Assembly (NCBI GenBank): GCA_001599715.1
Contig: BCHU01000008.1
Location: 62,001-126,000 of the forward strand
DNA: 64,000 nucleotides
Source of the DNA: Phaeotremella fagi
Lineage: Eukaryota > Basidiomycota > Tremellomycetes > Tremellales > Phaeotremellaceae
Reading direction: 5' to 3'
This document shows positions 47,641-60,688 of this stretch, one piece after another (positions within the stretch are counted from its first letter, which is position 1; every line of letters starts with the position of its first letter). The notes under the pieces are model-generated. The model was given only the letters and a program-made list of their open reading frames with translations, did no database searches and was not told the origin of the DNA. The position numbers and the translations under genes are program-made.

Positions 47641-49144
47641 AATGCTTATGATTTACTGTATCTCTTCGCCACCGTCTAAGTAACCAGTTCTTCAAGTTGG
47701 AGCGATCACAGATGGTATACGATTACGTCCAAGCTATCGACGTTCGAAAAGAATCAGATTCGATAATGTAAAATAGACATAAGAAAGAACGATTAAAAAT
47801 ATCAATTGAATAAAAGATATGTAAGAATTGAAAAGATGGGGAAGAACGAGATTCAAAGAACGTCCAGTCATGGGTATCTATACGTCCAAGCGGGTGGATC
47901 CATCGATTGGATCCTGAAAGCATTTTTTCATGGTAGACCTCGTTTCAAGTTCACCAAGCCTCATCATCGGGTTTGGCGTGAGAAAAAACACATGCTGTCA
48001 TAAGGAGGTTTTGCGTCGGGTTATAAGGAGTGGCGCCCAAGGTTTGTTTGTGCACGTACAGCACATTGATTTGCCACAGGTTGGCGAAACAGCTGAAGTC
48101 GGACTTGGATTACATGCTTTCACTACATCAACGAGGTGAAGCCTGGGGCTAGTGGGATAGCGACAGGCAATAGGAACAACTCTCACTCAGTGACTAACAA
48201 TTAGGTGAATTGAAACGGGGTGATCTGCGGGTGTTTTTCTGGAATACTATATTGAACGGCTAAGGCGAGAAGGTAAAGTAAAATCGTGAGGAGTTAAACT
48301 ATCACATCAGCTCGATAAACGGGGTTCTGATGATTCAAAATTGAGGTCTACGGAATGGGGGACGGACAAAACCATTTTGATTGATGCGGACGAAGCGGAC
48401 GATCATGAGAATTGGGGTATCAAAAAGATAGATACCCTCCATTTTTTATATCGGAATCAAAGTCTTAAGTGATCACGATGATTTAGCTGGTTATATCAGA
48501 GAAGAATCTATTCAATGGCCTAGTTGTTATTTGGGAGATTAGTGTCATCCTCGCACAACGAAGAATTTCTTCTCAAAGTACGATTAGCTACATCATGGAA
48601 CAAACGACAACTCTTGTGGCGATTTTGTTGTCAGTTACGGAATCTAACGAAAATGATGCCTTTGGGGGTGCAGATCCTCCCTGATTAAATCATTTATAAT
48701 CCACGCCATCAATGATGAGACTTGATGATCTTGAAACGTTGCAAGAATGGGGTGGTCAATAGATTGATTCCGCGCAATCTCGTAACAGAATCCGAGTAAA
48801 AATCAAGCTCGTACAATAACCGTTATAAATCCACGTGCTAGCGTTCTCTAACAGCAAATGTACCCAATACTACGAGAAGTTGCAAGATGTAATGTGCAAG
48901 TTATCATGCACTATTTGAATGCTGCTTCACAATTTGGGAAATGAGAAGAAGCTTGTAGCTCACAATCACCGGCCGAATATAATTGGCACAAAGGAGGCAT
49001 TACGATTTCGTATTTGTCTTCTTCTATCCATTGACCACCTAGAAGACATGTACATAGCTACCAGCACCTTTTTCTTTTTCTTTCCCTTACTCTTTCTTTG
49101 CTGTTTCGCTCGTCGCTTATCATAACCTTTACAGCAAGTCGAAC
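47641..49144. other. intergenic region
   Basis: 1.5 kb upstream of the F-box-like gene. Only short, featureless frames are present; no RNA gene was recognised. Confidence 0.5.
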
Positions 49145-50514
49145 ATGTTCAAAGATGATATCACCCATACACCGTGTCATTACTCCACCACTGGCACTTC
49201 CCTGCTCGATCTCCCAGTCGAATTACTCATCTCAATTATCGGATTCGTCAGAAATCCACCACCTTCCAATGCCAAAAAAGCGACATTGGTAGACTTCCAA
49301 CAACCAGCACTCAGAAGTGTAATGAGCTGCCACTCGGTAAGTTTACAATTTACCTCCTCCTCCTCCGGATAAACAAAGGTTACTGTACTAAAACTAGAAA
49401 CCTCAGCGTCTACATTTGATCGCTGGTCCTATTCTGTACAGCGATGTCACTATACGAAATTTTGATAAATTGCTTGAAGGCGCAGATCAAGTTTCAGAGT
49501 CAGACGATCGAAAGGGTTATCGCAAAAGTCAACTTTTGGAAGAAATCGTCCATCTTAGTTTATTAGGTGATACATTACCTACCCCAGTCGGAGGGAATTA
49601 TAAACGGTACTACTCTCTCCGCTATAAGGGCGTGAAATCACAAATGAAAGAGCTCAATTCCTGGTGTCAAGGATTAGATCGGATTCTAGGAAAAGGGAAT
49701 TTCAAGCGACTCTCTACCCTATCAATTAAACCTACTCAATGGAACTTTGATGATTTCGCCGAAGAGGAAGATCCCCGGTATTTTGCACGTCAAGATCAAT
49801 CTCAAAAGGAAGAGTTTAGGAAATTGCAGCAGAGTGCTATGAGGAAGCTTCTGCAGCTCATAAAACAGTCTAACGGGGGAAGTTTTTGCATTAGCAATCC
49901 CGGTCATGAGTTTGTGAACAAATACCTCAAGTACTCGAACAAACCGGAAGACACTTCGAAATCAATTTCAATTGTTCAACAATTATCCTACACAAACATT
50001 CGTTTTCATAACAATTTTTGGAGAAGTGTAATATCGACAATTCCAGGTGTACATAACTCATACGCAATCTTTACAAAAGGTGGATCCGACATTCGTCTGA
50101 CCAGTTTAGGCGATGGAGAACCGCGGTTCCGAGACTTTGAGGAAGAAGTCCGAACAGGCTTGAAACGACTGATGGAAAGTATCGATTGTGCGGCTGATGA
50201 ATACCTAGGTTCAACCGACGAAGACACAGATCGAGATCAAATAATCAAAAATATAGCCTCGGATACAAGTTTCACTTTTTATATTGCTGTTCCACTCGGA
50301 TCAGAAAAACAATGGGAAGACGTGATCAACGAACAATTTTCCCAAATGGATTCAACATATCGACCATCAAGCTATAAATGCTTGAATTGGAGTAGCTGGG
50401 ATGATTGTAAAGCCTGTTGTCATGACTACGAAGGATGGGTAGGTTGTTGAATCTTTAATCTTATGCTTGAAGTACAACTGACTGCATCGATAATAGCTTC
50501 CAATCACTGAATAG
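49145..50514 (+). CDS. F-box-like protein
   Basis: Starts MFKDDITHTP at 49145. An F-box-like N-terminus follows (SLLDLPVELLISIIGFVRNP), consistent with a Skp1-binding adaptor of SCF ubiquitin ligases. Intron 1 joins MSCHS to RLHLIAGPILYSDVTIRNF, the usual fungal pattern where the F-box is followed by a degenerate repeat body. The body carries EEIVHLSLLGDTLPTPVGG, LSIKPTQWNFDDFAEEEDP and an acidic C-terminal third. The last intron joins DYEGW to LPITE and a TAG at 50512-50514. About 430 residues. The substrate-binding part is not recognised. Confidence 0.75.
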
Positions 50515-50857
50515 AACACACTTCGGCAGTTTAGGATATCGTGGGCGTTGTGTGACAGGAGGTGAGCATGCGGTGGGATGGAAATTGTCGGAGTCAAAGA
50601 ACAACTTGGAAGAGGTTTGTTAGTTTATGTACTGGAATGAATGTTATATCTCAAGCGCTTGGGTTTTGTTGCACACTTACATATGAGAGTCGATGTTGCA
50701 GGGAGCACAGAGTTCCGACTTCTGACTAAGAGCCTGATGCCACCATGCCACTAACCGTCGGCAAATCACTGAATCTCGAAAGTGGAGGATCTCCACCAAA
50801 GACCAAATAATAATCTACAACCATAAACTACATACCATTCCCATCATTCAAAGTACA
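50515..50857. other. intergenic spacer
   Basis: Promoter region of the 2-hydroxyacid dehydrogenase gene; no gene seen. Confidence 0.4.
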
Positions 50858-52209
50858 ATGTCAATCCAGACAATAGCAGTGACCTTCCCCCTCTCCCTTA
50901 AATCCCAAACAAAACTCCTCAAAAGATTCGCCAAAGTCCATTATCACCCAAACACCCCGATACCGACTGAAGTCTTAAAAGATGTGGAAGCAGTGTTCAC
51001 GTCAATGTCAGGACCTTCATTCACTTTTGATCAAACACCAAATCTTAGACATGTACAATTAGCTTCTGCTGGTGCTGATCGTGCACTTTCTAGTGTTGCT
51101 TTTAGGAATCCTGGTGGAGTTGGGAATGGGATTACGCTTAGTACGGCTGCTGGTACTCATGTACTTAGTATACCCAATTATGTGGTTTCTTGTGTTATCA
51201 GTTTATTTCATCAGATACCTCAACAGATGAACATTGCCAGGGTAAGAGGTATCATCTATCAAACCTATATTAATAGCTAACCTCGACTTCGATATTTAGA
51301 CGCAAGCCAGATGGTCAACTGGAACAGAGGTAGATCAAAGCGGTCAGCCCTATTTTGCTAGATCGACATTCGGAAGAACGGCTGGGATACTAGTGAGTTT
51401 ACTAGTACTACATAACACGAAGAGTTGATTGTCTGACTCCCTTAGGGCTACGGATCTCTTGGAAGGGAAACTGCAAGATTACTGAAAGCCCATGGAATGA
51501 ATATAATAGCAGCCAACACCAGTGGGAGACCTACTCAACAATCAGGAGTGAGCTGATTCAATCCACATAATGTGAACCAGCTGACAAATATAACAGTATA
51601 TAGTACCTGGTACTGGTGACGCTGATGGTATGTTGATTCAATATCTGGAACATGACTGAGAATTGAATTTTCATCAAGGATCAATACCGAAACAATACTA
51701 TTCAACAAACGATTCATCAAGTCTTGAAGAGTTTCTCAAACAATGTGATGTTTTAGTGTCGATTCTACCTAGTACGAAGAACACTAGGTATCTCTTGACA
51801 CCTGAAAGAATGGGTAAGTAAATCACTCAATATATGGAACGTATCACTAAACTACAAAAGCACTGCTACCGAAGGAAGCGATTTTCATTAACGTAGGAAG
51901 GGGAGATGTGATCAAATCAGGTAAATCCCAACATCATCCCAACAAATTCAATTGACACAACCCAAAGAAACCCTACTTGAATGTCTAAGCACCAACCTAT
52001 TCGGTGCAGCAATCGACGTGACAGATCCAGAACCACTACCGAACAATCATCCTCTGTGGACCCATCCTAAATGTATCGTCACACCTCATCTATCCGGTGA
52101 TACGGAGGGTGAATTCGATATAGCGACTGATATATTTATAGTGAATGTGAATAGGATTGAGAGGGGAGAGAAGCCCTTGAATTTGGTTGATGTTGGGCGG
52201 GGTTATTGA
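50858..52209 (+). CDS. D-isomer-specific 2-hydroxyacid dehydrogenase
   Basis: NAD(P)-dependent oxidoreductase that interconverts 2-hydroxy and 2-keto acids. Starts MSIQTIAVTFPLSLKSQ. The substrate domain has LRHVQLASAGADRAL and STAAGTHVLSIPNYVVSCV. The nucleotide fold is ILGYGSLGRETARLLKAHGM (GxGxxG). The catalytic triad region is INVGRGDVI (Arg), DVTDPEPLPNNHPLW (Glu) and CIVTPHLSGDT (His), all present. At least six introns, including one splitting IKS|ETLLEC. About 350 residues, usual for the family. The substrate is not known; the sequence is closest in style to fungal glyoxylate/hydroxypyruvate-reductase-like members. Confidence 0.88.
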
Positions 52210-52516
52210 TTTGGCGTCTACTGGCATTGCTGACATCGGACTGTTTCATTTGTTTTTCTGCATTTTACCATCTCGGGTCTCTTTGGGATATCTAATCATA
52301 TACACATCAAATCTCTTAAAGAATCTGGTATGCATCCCTCCTTATTAGTCTGATTGAGCTTTAGACTTGGGATGGTATTTTTTTGTACCATTCGCCACGT
52401 GAGCCGGTTAAGACAAACGCATAAAAGTGAGATCATCGACGACGACATTTGACAACGACAACGACAAACACACTTTTGATAACGTCAACAGCATAAACGT
52501 CAACATCAAGACCACC

Positions 52517-54361
52517 ATGTCCTTAGCCTCACGTCGAACACCAGGTCTATTCGAACCGCATCTACACGAAGACGCTATTCCAGGATGGTTGATTATGACA
52601 ATGTTTTTCAGTATAGTTGGACCACCAGCGATCATCTTGATCACTTTCATACGACATATCAACAACAAGAAAACCAGACATGGATCAGTGGTCATACTAG
52701 TACTTGGGGATATAGGTAGAAGTCCACGGATGATGTATCATACCCAAAGTTTCGCTTTGGCTGGTTGGGAAAGTTACATGATTGGTTACAGGGGTTGGTT
52801 CTTCCTTTCTTTCGTTATAAAGTATATCATTGCTAATAGACTGGGAAACCAGAGACTGAGCCAATCAGATCTTTGTTGATTGAACCACGGATACGTCTAA
52901 TGAATATCCATTCTCCACCTCGAATCCTTAACTCCATTCCATGGATAATAAGAGCACCCATCCGAATACTCTATCAAATCATTTCAATAATTTATCTAGT
53001 CATTGTGAAGATACCTTTCCATCCTGAAGTCATCATAGTTCAAGTAAGTTATTCTCCATCTTTCATTGAAGGTCGTTCTGATCAAATCGTAGAACCCCCC
53101 GTCGATACCTACACTTGGGTTGGCACAGTTTCTATCCGCATGTACTGATGCTAAGTTGATTATTGATTGGCATAATACTGGTTATTCAATTCTGGCATTG
53201 AGGACTGGGGCAGAATCTCGTTTGGTCAAAATCGCTACTTGGTTAGTTGCAGGATATTTACCGAATTGGCAAAGTAACTAACATATTCCAGGTTCGAAAA
53301 AACATATGGTCAAAGGGCGTGGGCGCATTTGTTTGTTACCCAATCGTTGAAGGATTTCTTGGTTAAGGAATGGGATCTACGGTGGGTAGTGCTATCTGGT
53401 TTCTTCAACTCTGTCCTGATACCATCTACCAGAGGTCGCTTCGCTGTCCTTCATGATCGTCCACCTCCACATTTCAGACGAACTGGTCCCATGATTCAGC
53501 ATGAGGTAGGTTTTGTGTAAAACCCATCTAACCTGTTTCAGCTTTTCCAAAGATTAGCTCCTGAATTATCGCACTCTCCCATTGAATCATCTGAATTGAC
53601 AGACGAACCACTGAAATCACCTACCACTCTGTTCACCGAGTTCTCCCCCTCTGGATTCCCAGCATTAAGAAAAGATCGTCCTGCCCTCCTAATCTCATCG
53701 ACATCCTGGACAGCCGACGAAGATTTCTCACTCCTAATAACAGCTCTGGACGCTTATCAAAAAGAAATCCCAGCCAACCATTCCCTCCCCGACCTAAGAG
53801 TAATCATAACAGGAAAGGGACCATTACGAAAATCTTTCGAAACCCAAATAAAAGCCAAAGAAAAACAGTGGACAAATATTACTGTTCATTGTTTGTTCGT
53901 TTCAGCATCTGATTATCCGTTGTTACTTGGATGTGCAGATTTAGGGATTAGTTTACATTCAAGTTCATCTGGTCGGGATTTACCTATGAAAATCGTTGAT
54001 ATGTTTGGCTGTTCGGTTCCAGTGCTAGCTAAAGGATTTGGATGTTTGGATGAACTAGTCAAAGATGGAACAAACGGTCGAGTTTTTGATACAGGGTCAG
54101 AATTGGGTCAACAGATGGTGGTGAGTAAATTGTTGTATCTTGTTGATTCAATATTGATTCAAGTTATAGGATCTACTAACTGATTTCCCAAATTCGAAAA
54201 AACTCAATGATCTGAAATCATATTTCAAGATTGATATCTCAAGTCGACCTCATACACCTGCGTCTGGAGTTGAGAAGGATGAAGAATGGACAACATGGGA
54301 GGAGAATTGGAAGAATGTCATGTTGAGGAATATTTTGGTTTGGAAGAAGAAATCTGAATAA
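52517..54361 (+). CDS. ALG1: beta-1,4-mannosyltransferase Alg1 of dolichol-oligosaccharide synthesis
   Basis: GT33 enzyme that adds the first mannose from GDP-Man to GlcNAc2-PP-dolichol on the cytosolic ER face. Starts MSLASRRTPGLF at 52517, with an N-terminal membrane span (MTMFFSIVGPPAIILITFI). Then come HGSVVILVLGDIGRSPRMM (family N-motif), WESYMIGYRG, LIIDWHNTGYSILAL, RGRFAVLHDRPPPHFR, TSWTADEDFSLLITALDAY and the C-terminal donor site LGCADLGISLHSSSSGRDLP with MKIVDMFGCSVPV. Ends KKKSE at TAA 54359-54361. At least five introns, one at MV|KLNDLK. The frame upstream of 52517 opens with GTG only, so the ATG is preferred. Confidence 0.93.
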
Positions 54362-54652
54362 GTCGTGTATACAACATCATTAAAATATATCGAAAACACC
54401 AATGTAAAGTATTGTGTCGTCATAATTCATTGTCCAAATGCATGAATCTTTGTTTATTAATGTTTATTAAAGAAATTGTACCTTTAAGATGATAATTTAC
54501 TTTAATTTGGAAGAAAATCTTGTATCAATTCGATGTTTAGAGATATCTGACGGTAAATACAAGTTTCTCAACAGTCCTAACAACATCAACAAAGCGGGAT
54601 CTCAATACCAACCTTAAAACCCCAACAAAGCTGAATCTCAACACCAACCAGG

Positions 54653-55802
54653 TCAATTAGGCGAAGGTGAAGATTTTCTTTCGGAATTCTGATTCTGAAC
54701 AACCAAATTTCTAACTCTATCCGCCAATCTAGAAATATCGTTTGCCCCACCTTCCCTAATTTTGATTTCTTTCCTAACTCTAGGTTCAGGTTTCGGTGTT
54801 GCTCCACCTCTAGCTGATCCAGCTCCAGATCCATTCGCACCACCTCTACCATTTCTACCACCACGTTTAGGATTCGAATTCGAGTTTGCATTGAAATTCT
54901 CTGGTGGTGGTGGATTCGCCAATCCAATCGGTCCATCTCTTTTACCTTGTATAGGATGTCTCGGTGGTTTCTGTTTATTTGTCAATGGAGCAGAATTAGA
55001 TGGTGTCGAGGTAGATTTTGGTTTTCGCCAGGCTAAATCGTCTGATCTAGATGGTTGACTGGCTGTGATCGTTGGTGAATCGTTCATGACCGTTGTTGAA
55101 GGATGATCGTGAATAGAAGTAGGAGCTGTAGGAGGTGGATCGAAGGTATCAGCTAGATCTGGTACGGCAGATAAGACCGGCGGTTTAGGTGTAAAAGTCC
55201 TCGGTGTACCCAATGGAGGGAATGATTGTTCACTACCAGTCCCAGCTACACCAACTTCGTCATCACTCTCATCACTTCCTCGAAGTTTCGAATCAGCTTC
55301 ATTGAACGCCGCAATAATCCCTTCAGCCCCAAAATCATCTTCTGAATCTTCGTCCCAAGCCCGTTCAGCTGCAGCTTTCTCCTCCCGTTTCTTTTGATTC
55401 CTCTTTTCATTTTTGATTGCCGCTTTAGATTTGCCTGCTAGTGATGGTACGATCGTTCCCGGCGTTGAGGTGGAGGTTGAAGAAGATCGATTGGGAATGG
55501 GATTAGGTTTTCCGGCACCTGGAACGAAACCTTTTCGAGCTTCTTGCTCAGCTTGTCTGGTGGTTTTGAATCGACCAACATCTTCTTGGGGTGTGAATCC
55601 AGGTCTAACTTTGATTTCTTTACGAACCCTGGCGATAGAAAGAATGATTAATTTTTTGTGTTCCCTCGTTGAAAGGTTGAATGATGATGTTTACTCACGT
55701 CCCATCACGTCTTTTTGATGCCGGTACTACCCTCTCTAAAGTTTTTGGATCTATTATGATACCTGAAGTTGTCTTCTCTGGATTCAATGGTGGTAATGAC
55801 AT
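54653..55802 (-). CDS. PYM: PYM, Mago-Y14 partner (exon junction complex recycling)
   Basis: N-terminal Mago-binding domain MSLPPLNPEKTTSGIIIDPK, then TLERVVPASKRRDGTVRKE and GFTPQEDVGRFKTTRQA, which matches the WIBG/PYM signature (RxDGTxRK...G[FY]xPQED). PYM dissociates exon junction complexes from translating mRNA. The middle has a basic coiled coil (KNEKRNQKKREEKAAAERAW) and an acidic stretch. The rest is low complexity with an RGG-rich patch and a C-terminal helix (ISRLADRVRNLVVQ). One intron at 55630-55697. An exon-junction partner fits the intron-rich genome. Confidence 0.88.
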
Positions 55803-56035
55803 GATGATGATATTGAGATAAGTAAAGAATTAAATAAATGAAGGTTCCATCCTAAGAAGTATCAACAGAGTGAGTCTCCATTTATTTTGATCCGGTGTTG
55901 TACTGTGGCACTGATTTTGACCTTGTGGCAAAACCAGTAGTAATAAGAATAACGCAGATTCTCAATCAAGGTTGTAGTGCCCTTCATGTATGGTATGGCT
56001 CTCGCACAGTCCTGAATACTTTTTCATAAACTTGT

Positions 56036-57950
56036 TTAGTAAACTACACGAATTGACCACCACGATCTTTTAGGATCTATATCTTCTCTCGGAATCATTG
56101 GGCTTCTGTTTACTGGGGGGAAGCCTTTTACTGTAAAACAAACCACCGGAGTCTACGGAGGAGTCTGATGCATCGGATTGATCCGATGTATGAGATTGAT
56201 CATTAGGCCTAAGACTTGAGAGAAAGTCGCTTGAAGGATCAACTGAAGAGATCGTCAGTATTTCATCTATGACTACTCATGAGATTCAAGTAAGGAAAGG
56301 TCAATCAACCTCGTCCAACATAGTATGAATGACATGATATTGGAATGACTTTTGACACACAAGAAATTAAAGATTTTTAGTCAAAACCTACCTTCAAACC
56401 CGCCATAAAAGACGTCTTCTGAGAACGGAGAGACTGTATCAATCCTTAGCTTCAACTTTCATTGTTCGATGTACTTCTCGACTTACCCTCAGTGCGGCCT
56501 GAAAAGGGGTCCGGTATGAGTTTGTGAGGTTGCTCTACCTTGGCTGCTCAATCGACTTTGTGATGGTGAGAGGGTTGATAGTCCTATCGCATGGTTAATA
56601 AAGACTGAGAATCTTGTGAATCTCATAGTCGAAACATACTGTCTGAAGTTCTTTCCGAGTAGCTTCGCCTGCCCATGAGAGACTGTCGTGTAGTAGTGTC
56701 CCTTGTACCAGCTAGATGAGGTCAGTGACCTCTACTTGATCTAGACATACCTCTATCCCATTCCTCTGACCTGAACGTGTCCCTACCTCCTGAGCCTGAA
56801 GGTCGTCGAAGAGCACTTGGACCTTGAGATGATCGATAATCATCTGAGCGTGAAGATATTGATGGTCGATAGTCCCTTGGACCTTGAGATGATCGATAAT
56901 CATCTGAGCTTGAAGATAGTGATGGTCGATAACGTCTTAGACTTTGAGATGTTCGATAATCACCTGAGCCTGAAAATAGTGGTGGTCGATCATAACTTGG
57001 ACCTGGAGATCGTCGATAATACCCTGAAGCTGAAGATAGATATTGACTTTGACCTTGAGATCGTCGATTATCGCCTGAATCTGTAGATAGTGATGGTCGA
57101 AAATCTGAAACACACTTAAACATTTTACTATTCAGGATATGGCCACTCTGTGACACAAAAAGGAGAGAGCTAGACATTCAACGCGACTCACTTTGAGAAG
57201 AGCTACCAGAACCGGTATGTCCAACTGTACTGTATGTCCTTGCATTTTCTGGGGACGGATTGACTTTCAAACTAATACCTCCTGGGAAATAGTAAACGTC
57301 TGGGGCCTTGCCGTTTCCTGGTACAAACTTTAACCAAGGAGGTTTCTTAGATTCATTAGATGTTGTGTGTTCTGAATTGGAATAGTAGGATCCATCTTCT
57401 GCTACGGTACTCTCTGTCTCTCGAGCTGTGCATATGTGATTGGGTAAGCTGTAGTAGACAAGATATGACTGGGGCACTAATAGAATTACTTGAAAAACAG
57501 AACCTACTATATTGACGGGTCTTATCACGGTGATAACTATCTCTTGTACTTCTAGGCTCTACGGATCGATAGACTGAAAAGCACGACGATCAGACAACCA
57601 TCGAGACGCGAGCTTTGGACTGGGACTCACCATGGGAATACTCCCGAGAACTGTGAGTGTCAGGATAAAACCTCGATTTAGTACCTGAAATTATGTCAAC
57701 AGATCCAAGTAAATGAAACTTTGGTAAGGTAACATACGGTGGCGATGGCGATTGGAGGGCCTACGGGAATCAGAGGGCACATAGTGGCTGGACGGCTCAT
57801 ATTCCAAGGAGCTGCTGGGTTCTCGTCCAGCTGTAATATGTATTAGAGGATGCAACTTGGGAGAAATTTGGATCAACATGGAAAAAAACGATGCTTACTT
57901 CCAAGTCGACTTCTAAGTCTCTCCATAACTTCTCGGGAGAACCTAGGCAT
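56036..57950 (-). CDS. Ser/Arg/Tyr-rich low-complexity protein A (tandem paralog)
   Basis: Tentative multi-exon gene, start MPRFSREVMERLRSRLG at 57950, stop TAA at 56036. Exons read GREPSSSLEYEPSSHYVPSD, YRSVEPRSTRDSYHRDKTR, PPWLKFVPGNGKAPDVYYF, YSTVGHTGSGSSSQ, a repeat exon of 20-residue units such as DDYRSSQGPRDYRPSISSRS, SHGQAKLLGKNFRQ, PFSEDVFYGGFEG and a final MIPREDIDPKRSWWSIRVVY. Some joins are uncertain. It aligns with gene B (58557) in coding, intron and 3' sequence. No domain recognised. Composition suggests a disordered, possibly RNA-associated protein. Confidence 0.55.
56816..57110 (-). repeat. 60-bp coding minisatellite, about five units
   Basis: Units start near 56816, 56876, 56936 and 56996, with a degenerate fifth to 57110. 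The plus strand reads TTGGACCTTGAGATGATCGA and continues ATAATCATCTGAG. Each encodes 20 residues on the minus strand, so copy-number change keeps the frame of protein A. Confidence 0.85.
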
Positions 57951-58556
57951 ATTCAAGTATGTATTGAGTGTAAACTAGGAAAGGTGGAAACTACGTAAGT
58001 CGAAAAAAGAAATAACAGAGAAATAAGGCAAAAAAAACAAAATTGCAGTCTGACACACAGTGTACACAATAGCCTCCTCATCAAAAAGCGAAACATATTG
58101 AATACAAAGGATGGATGGACTAAGGATGTTAGTGTGTTTTGCAATTTATCGCTTGAAGATTTTCGTCTATCTAAGTTAACCGGATCTAAAGATAAGTGAA
58201 GATACCTGGGTGTTCAGTGCCATCTCCACTTGTCTTTTGATACATCGGATATGTATGAAAGATTGGCCTTAGGTATCAGATTTTGGGTGGTTTTGGGATT
58301 CGCTCGTCAAAGCGGTCTAGCAGATCCTTCCGTTTGTTGGACACTTAGTGTGATAAGCAAGTTTGTTGTTCCTTCTTATCTCTTTTCCTTAATGAGCTTC
58401 TATCGTTGTCTTTTCTCACATTAGTCTATATTACTATATCTTACAAACCTGGTCTTTCATTATTTGTTCTGCCATCTAAGTGGAATTGCTCTATTTGTTA
58501 TCTCTCTCTTCTCGTCGTCTTGGTTCATTCAACCCTGTCTTCGTCCAATTATTAGG

Positions 58557-60133
58557 CTAATCGTAGACAGCTCCAAGTGATTTGGTAAGATCTTTGACAT
58601 ATAGAACGTAAGGGTGGACGTGGTGGTGGTGGTGGTGGGGAGAGAGGATGGAAGGGTGTACTGCAATTATTAACCGACTGCTTCGTTTGAATTTGATCCC
58701 GGTGTAGAGTACAATACAGTGAGTGGCACGAATTTTGACCTTGTGGCAACCAGTATTGATAAGCAAAACTGAAATCAGAAATCCATTTGGTGCGCTATTC
58801 AATCTGTGCTTTTCATGTATGGTATGGCTCTCAAACAATCCTGACCACTTTTTACCATTCATGAAACTTATTTTGCAAACTACAGAAATTGACCACCACG
58901 ATCTCTTAGGATCTATATCTTCTTTGGGAATCCAATCCTCTCCAATACAACAGACGGTCAGAGCATTGGGTGAACTCTGATTCCGGGTATTCCCTTGTGG
59001 GGTCTTGGGTTTGAGTACGCGCTAATATTTGGTAAGCCTACCACATATCACTCGTCATGAGCTTCACAGGATGATAAGTACCTGATGGGAGGCGACCTGC
59101 ATCGCTATGACTTCTTTGGATACCTGGGAACGAACCATTTGAAGGAGAACCACGGTCTGAAAAGAGCAAAGGTCAATCAAAATCATCCATCATGGTATGA
59201 AAGGTTTGTCAAGGGAATTCCTTTTGGAAGACAAGCAGTCAGTGTTTGTCATTCAAAACCTACCATTATAAACGCCATAGCTGACGTTGCGTCCGAAGTC
59301 TGGATCTGAAGTTTGATTCTGAGCTTGAACCTCGATTGTTCAGTGGACTTCTCGACTTACGATAAAAGATTCGCGAGGCTCTTAAATGCTCTCTCGCCGG
59401 CTCTTGTGATTGAACCCTACTTTGACTTCCTGGTCGACTTGGTTGTCTTGAGCGGCTTGGTGTTCCTGTCGAATGGTTAATAAATATTCAAACCTTTGTG
59501 ACGTTCTCAGTCGAAACATTCACCTTGATGGGATGATTTTCTATAAGGGCCATTTGACCTGCCCCTGGGGTACTCTTGTGAACGATCCCATGAAGGAGCT
59601 AGAGAAAGTCAATGAGCTCTGTTCAATCCAATAGACATACCTCTACCTCTAACCTCTGGAGGTGGTCGTGGGTAGCCTGAACTTGAAGCTTGTGGATAAT
59701 AACCTGAGCCTGAAGGTCGTTGATCATATTCTAAATTACAGTCAAACATTTCCTCTTAGAGAGATTGTCTCACTTCCGACACGAAAAGGACAGAACCAGA
59801 CGTTCAACCGCCACTCACCTTGGGAGGAAATATAACCACCTGTGTTTCCAACTGTACTGTCGTTGTCTGCCTTTTCTGGAATTAAGTTGGAATTCAAGTC
59901 AGTTTTGTTCTTTGTCAGAAATTGAAAAACGGCTATGATTTACGGGCATGCCTAGCTAGGCGCTCTTTCTCGTGGAATAGACCTGGAGGTGAATTTAAAA
60001 AATCTGTGTCTCGCACTCGTTGATCCATGTGATCGAAAGCATCCATGTTAGCCTTGGTTAATCTACCACTCACGCTCCTGCTACGTGAGGGTGGGGGTGG
60101 GGGTTTACGATGATAATCGTGTCTTCCAGACAT
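58557..60133 (-). CDS. Ser/Arg/Tyr-rich low-complexity protein B (tandem paralog)
   Basis: Tentative gene starting MSGRHDYHRKPPPPPSRSRS at 60133. Exons read VSGRLTKANMDAFDHMDQRV, DSTVGNTGGYISSQ, YDQRPSGSGYYPQASSSGYP, PSRSRQPSRPGSQSRVQ, DFGRNVSYGVYNG, SSPNALTVCCIGEDW and PKEDIDPKRSWWSISVV. At the place where paralog A stops, B has lost the stop (TGC-AAA). It runs about 100 codons further, through sequence that is 3' trailer in A, to TAG 58557. Some exon joins are guesses. Function unknown. Confidence 0.5.
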
Positions 60134-60688
60134 GACGGCAAGTTGATCGAGTGACGTTTCTTTGATTGAGTTGATTGGATTGAGTGTCTATTTGAGTGGA
60201 GGGGAGATATGGAAAGATGAAGTAATAAGTGAGAGAATATGAAAAGAAATCAAGTATTTATTCATAAACTCACGGAAAGTCTTTTAAGTAGCGAAGCCCC
60301 ATGAACAAAGGACCATCACATTTCTACGAGTCGAAATGGTCTTCTTTGACCATTGTTTTTATATAATGTTGATAAGACTTTCATCTAGACGAGGACTTCC
60401 TCCCCCTCAAAGTTCTTGGATTCGAAGCTTCGCGCTACATTTTTTTGTTCATGTTACGTTCATCCCGTACTCAAATGAAATGCAAAGGGTATCGGCAATT
60501 TGGAGGCATTCAAAGCTTCTAGTGGGAAAATATGATAATCGGCTTTATCGTAGTGAAGCTTCTCTCGAATAATATGTTCTTTAGCATGTCTAATAACATT
60601 TCAGAATCCGTAATCACAAGTTATATCTATTGCGGTGTTCGACGGTGCCAATTTCCGGCAGAATCAAGAGATCCTTCATTACTGACTG

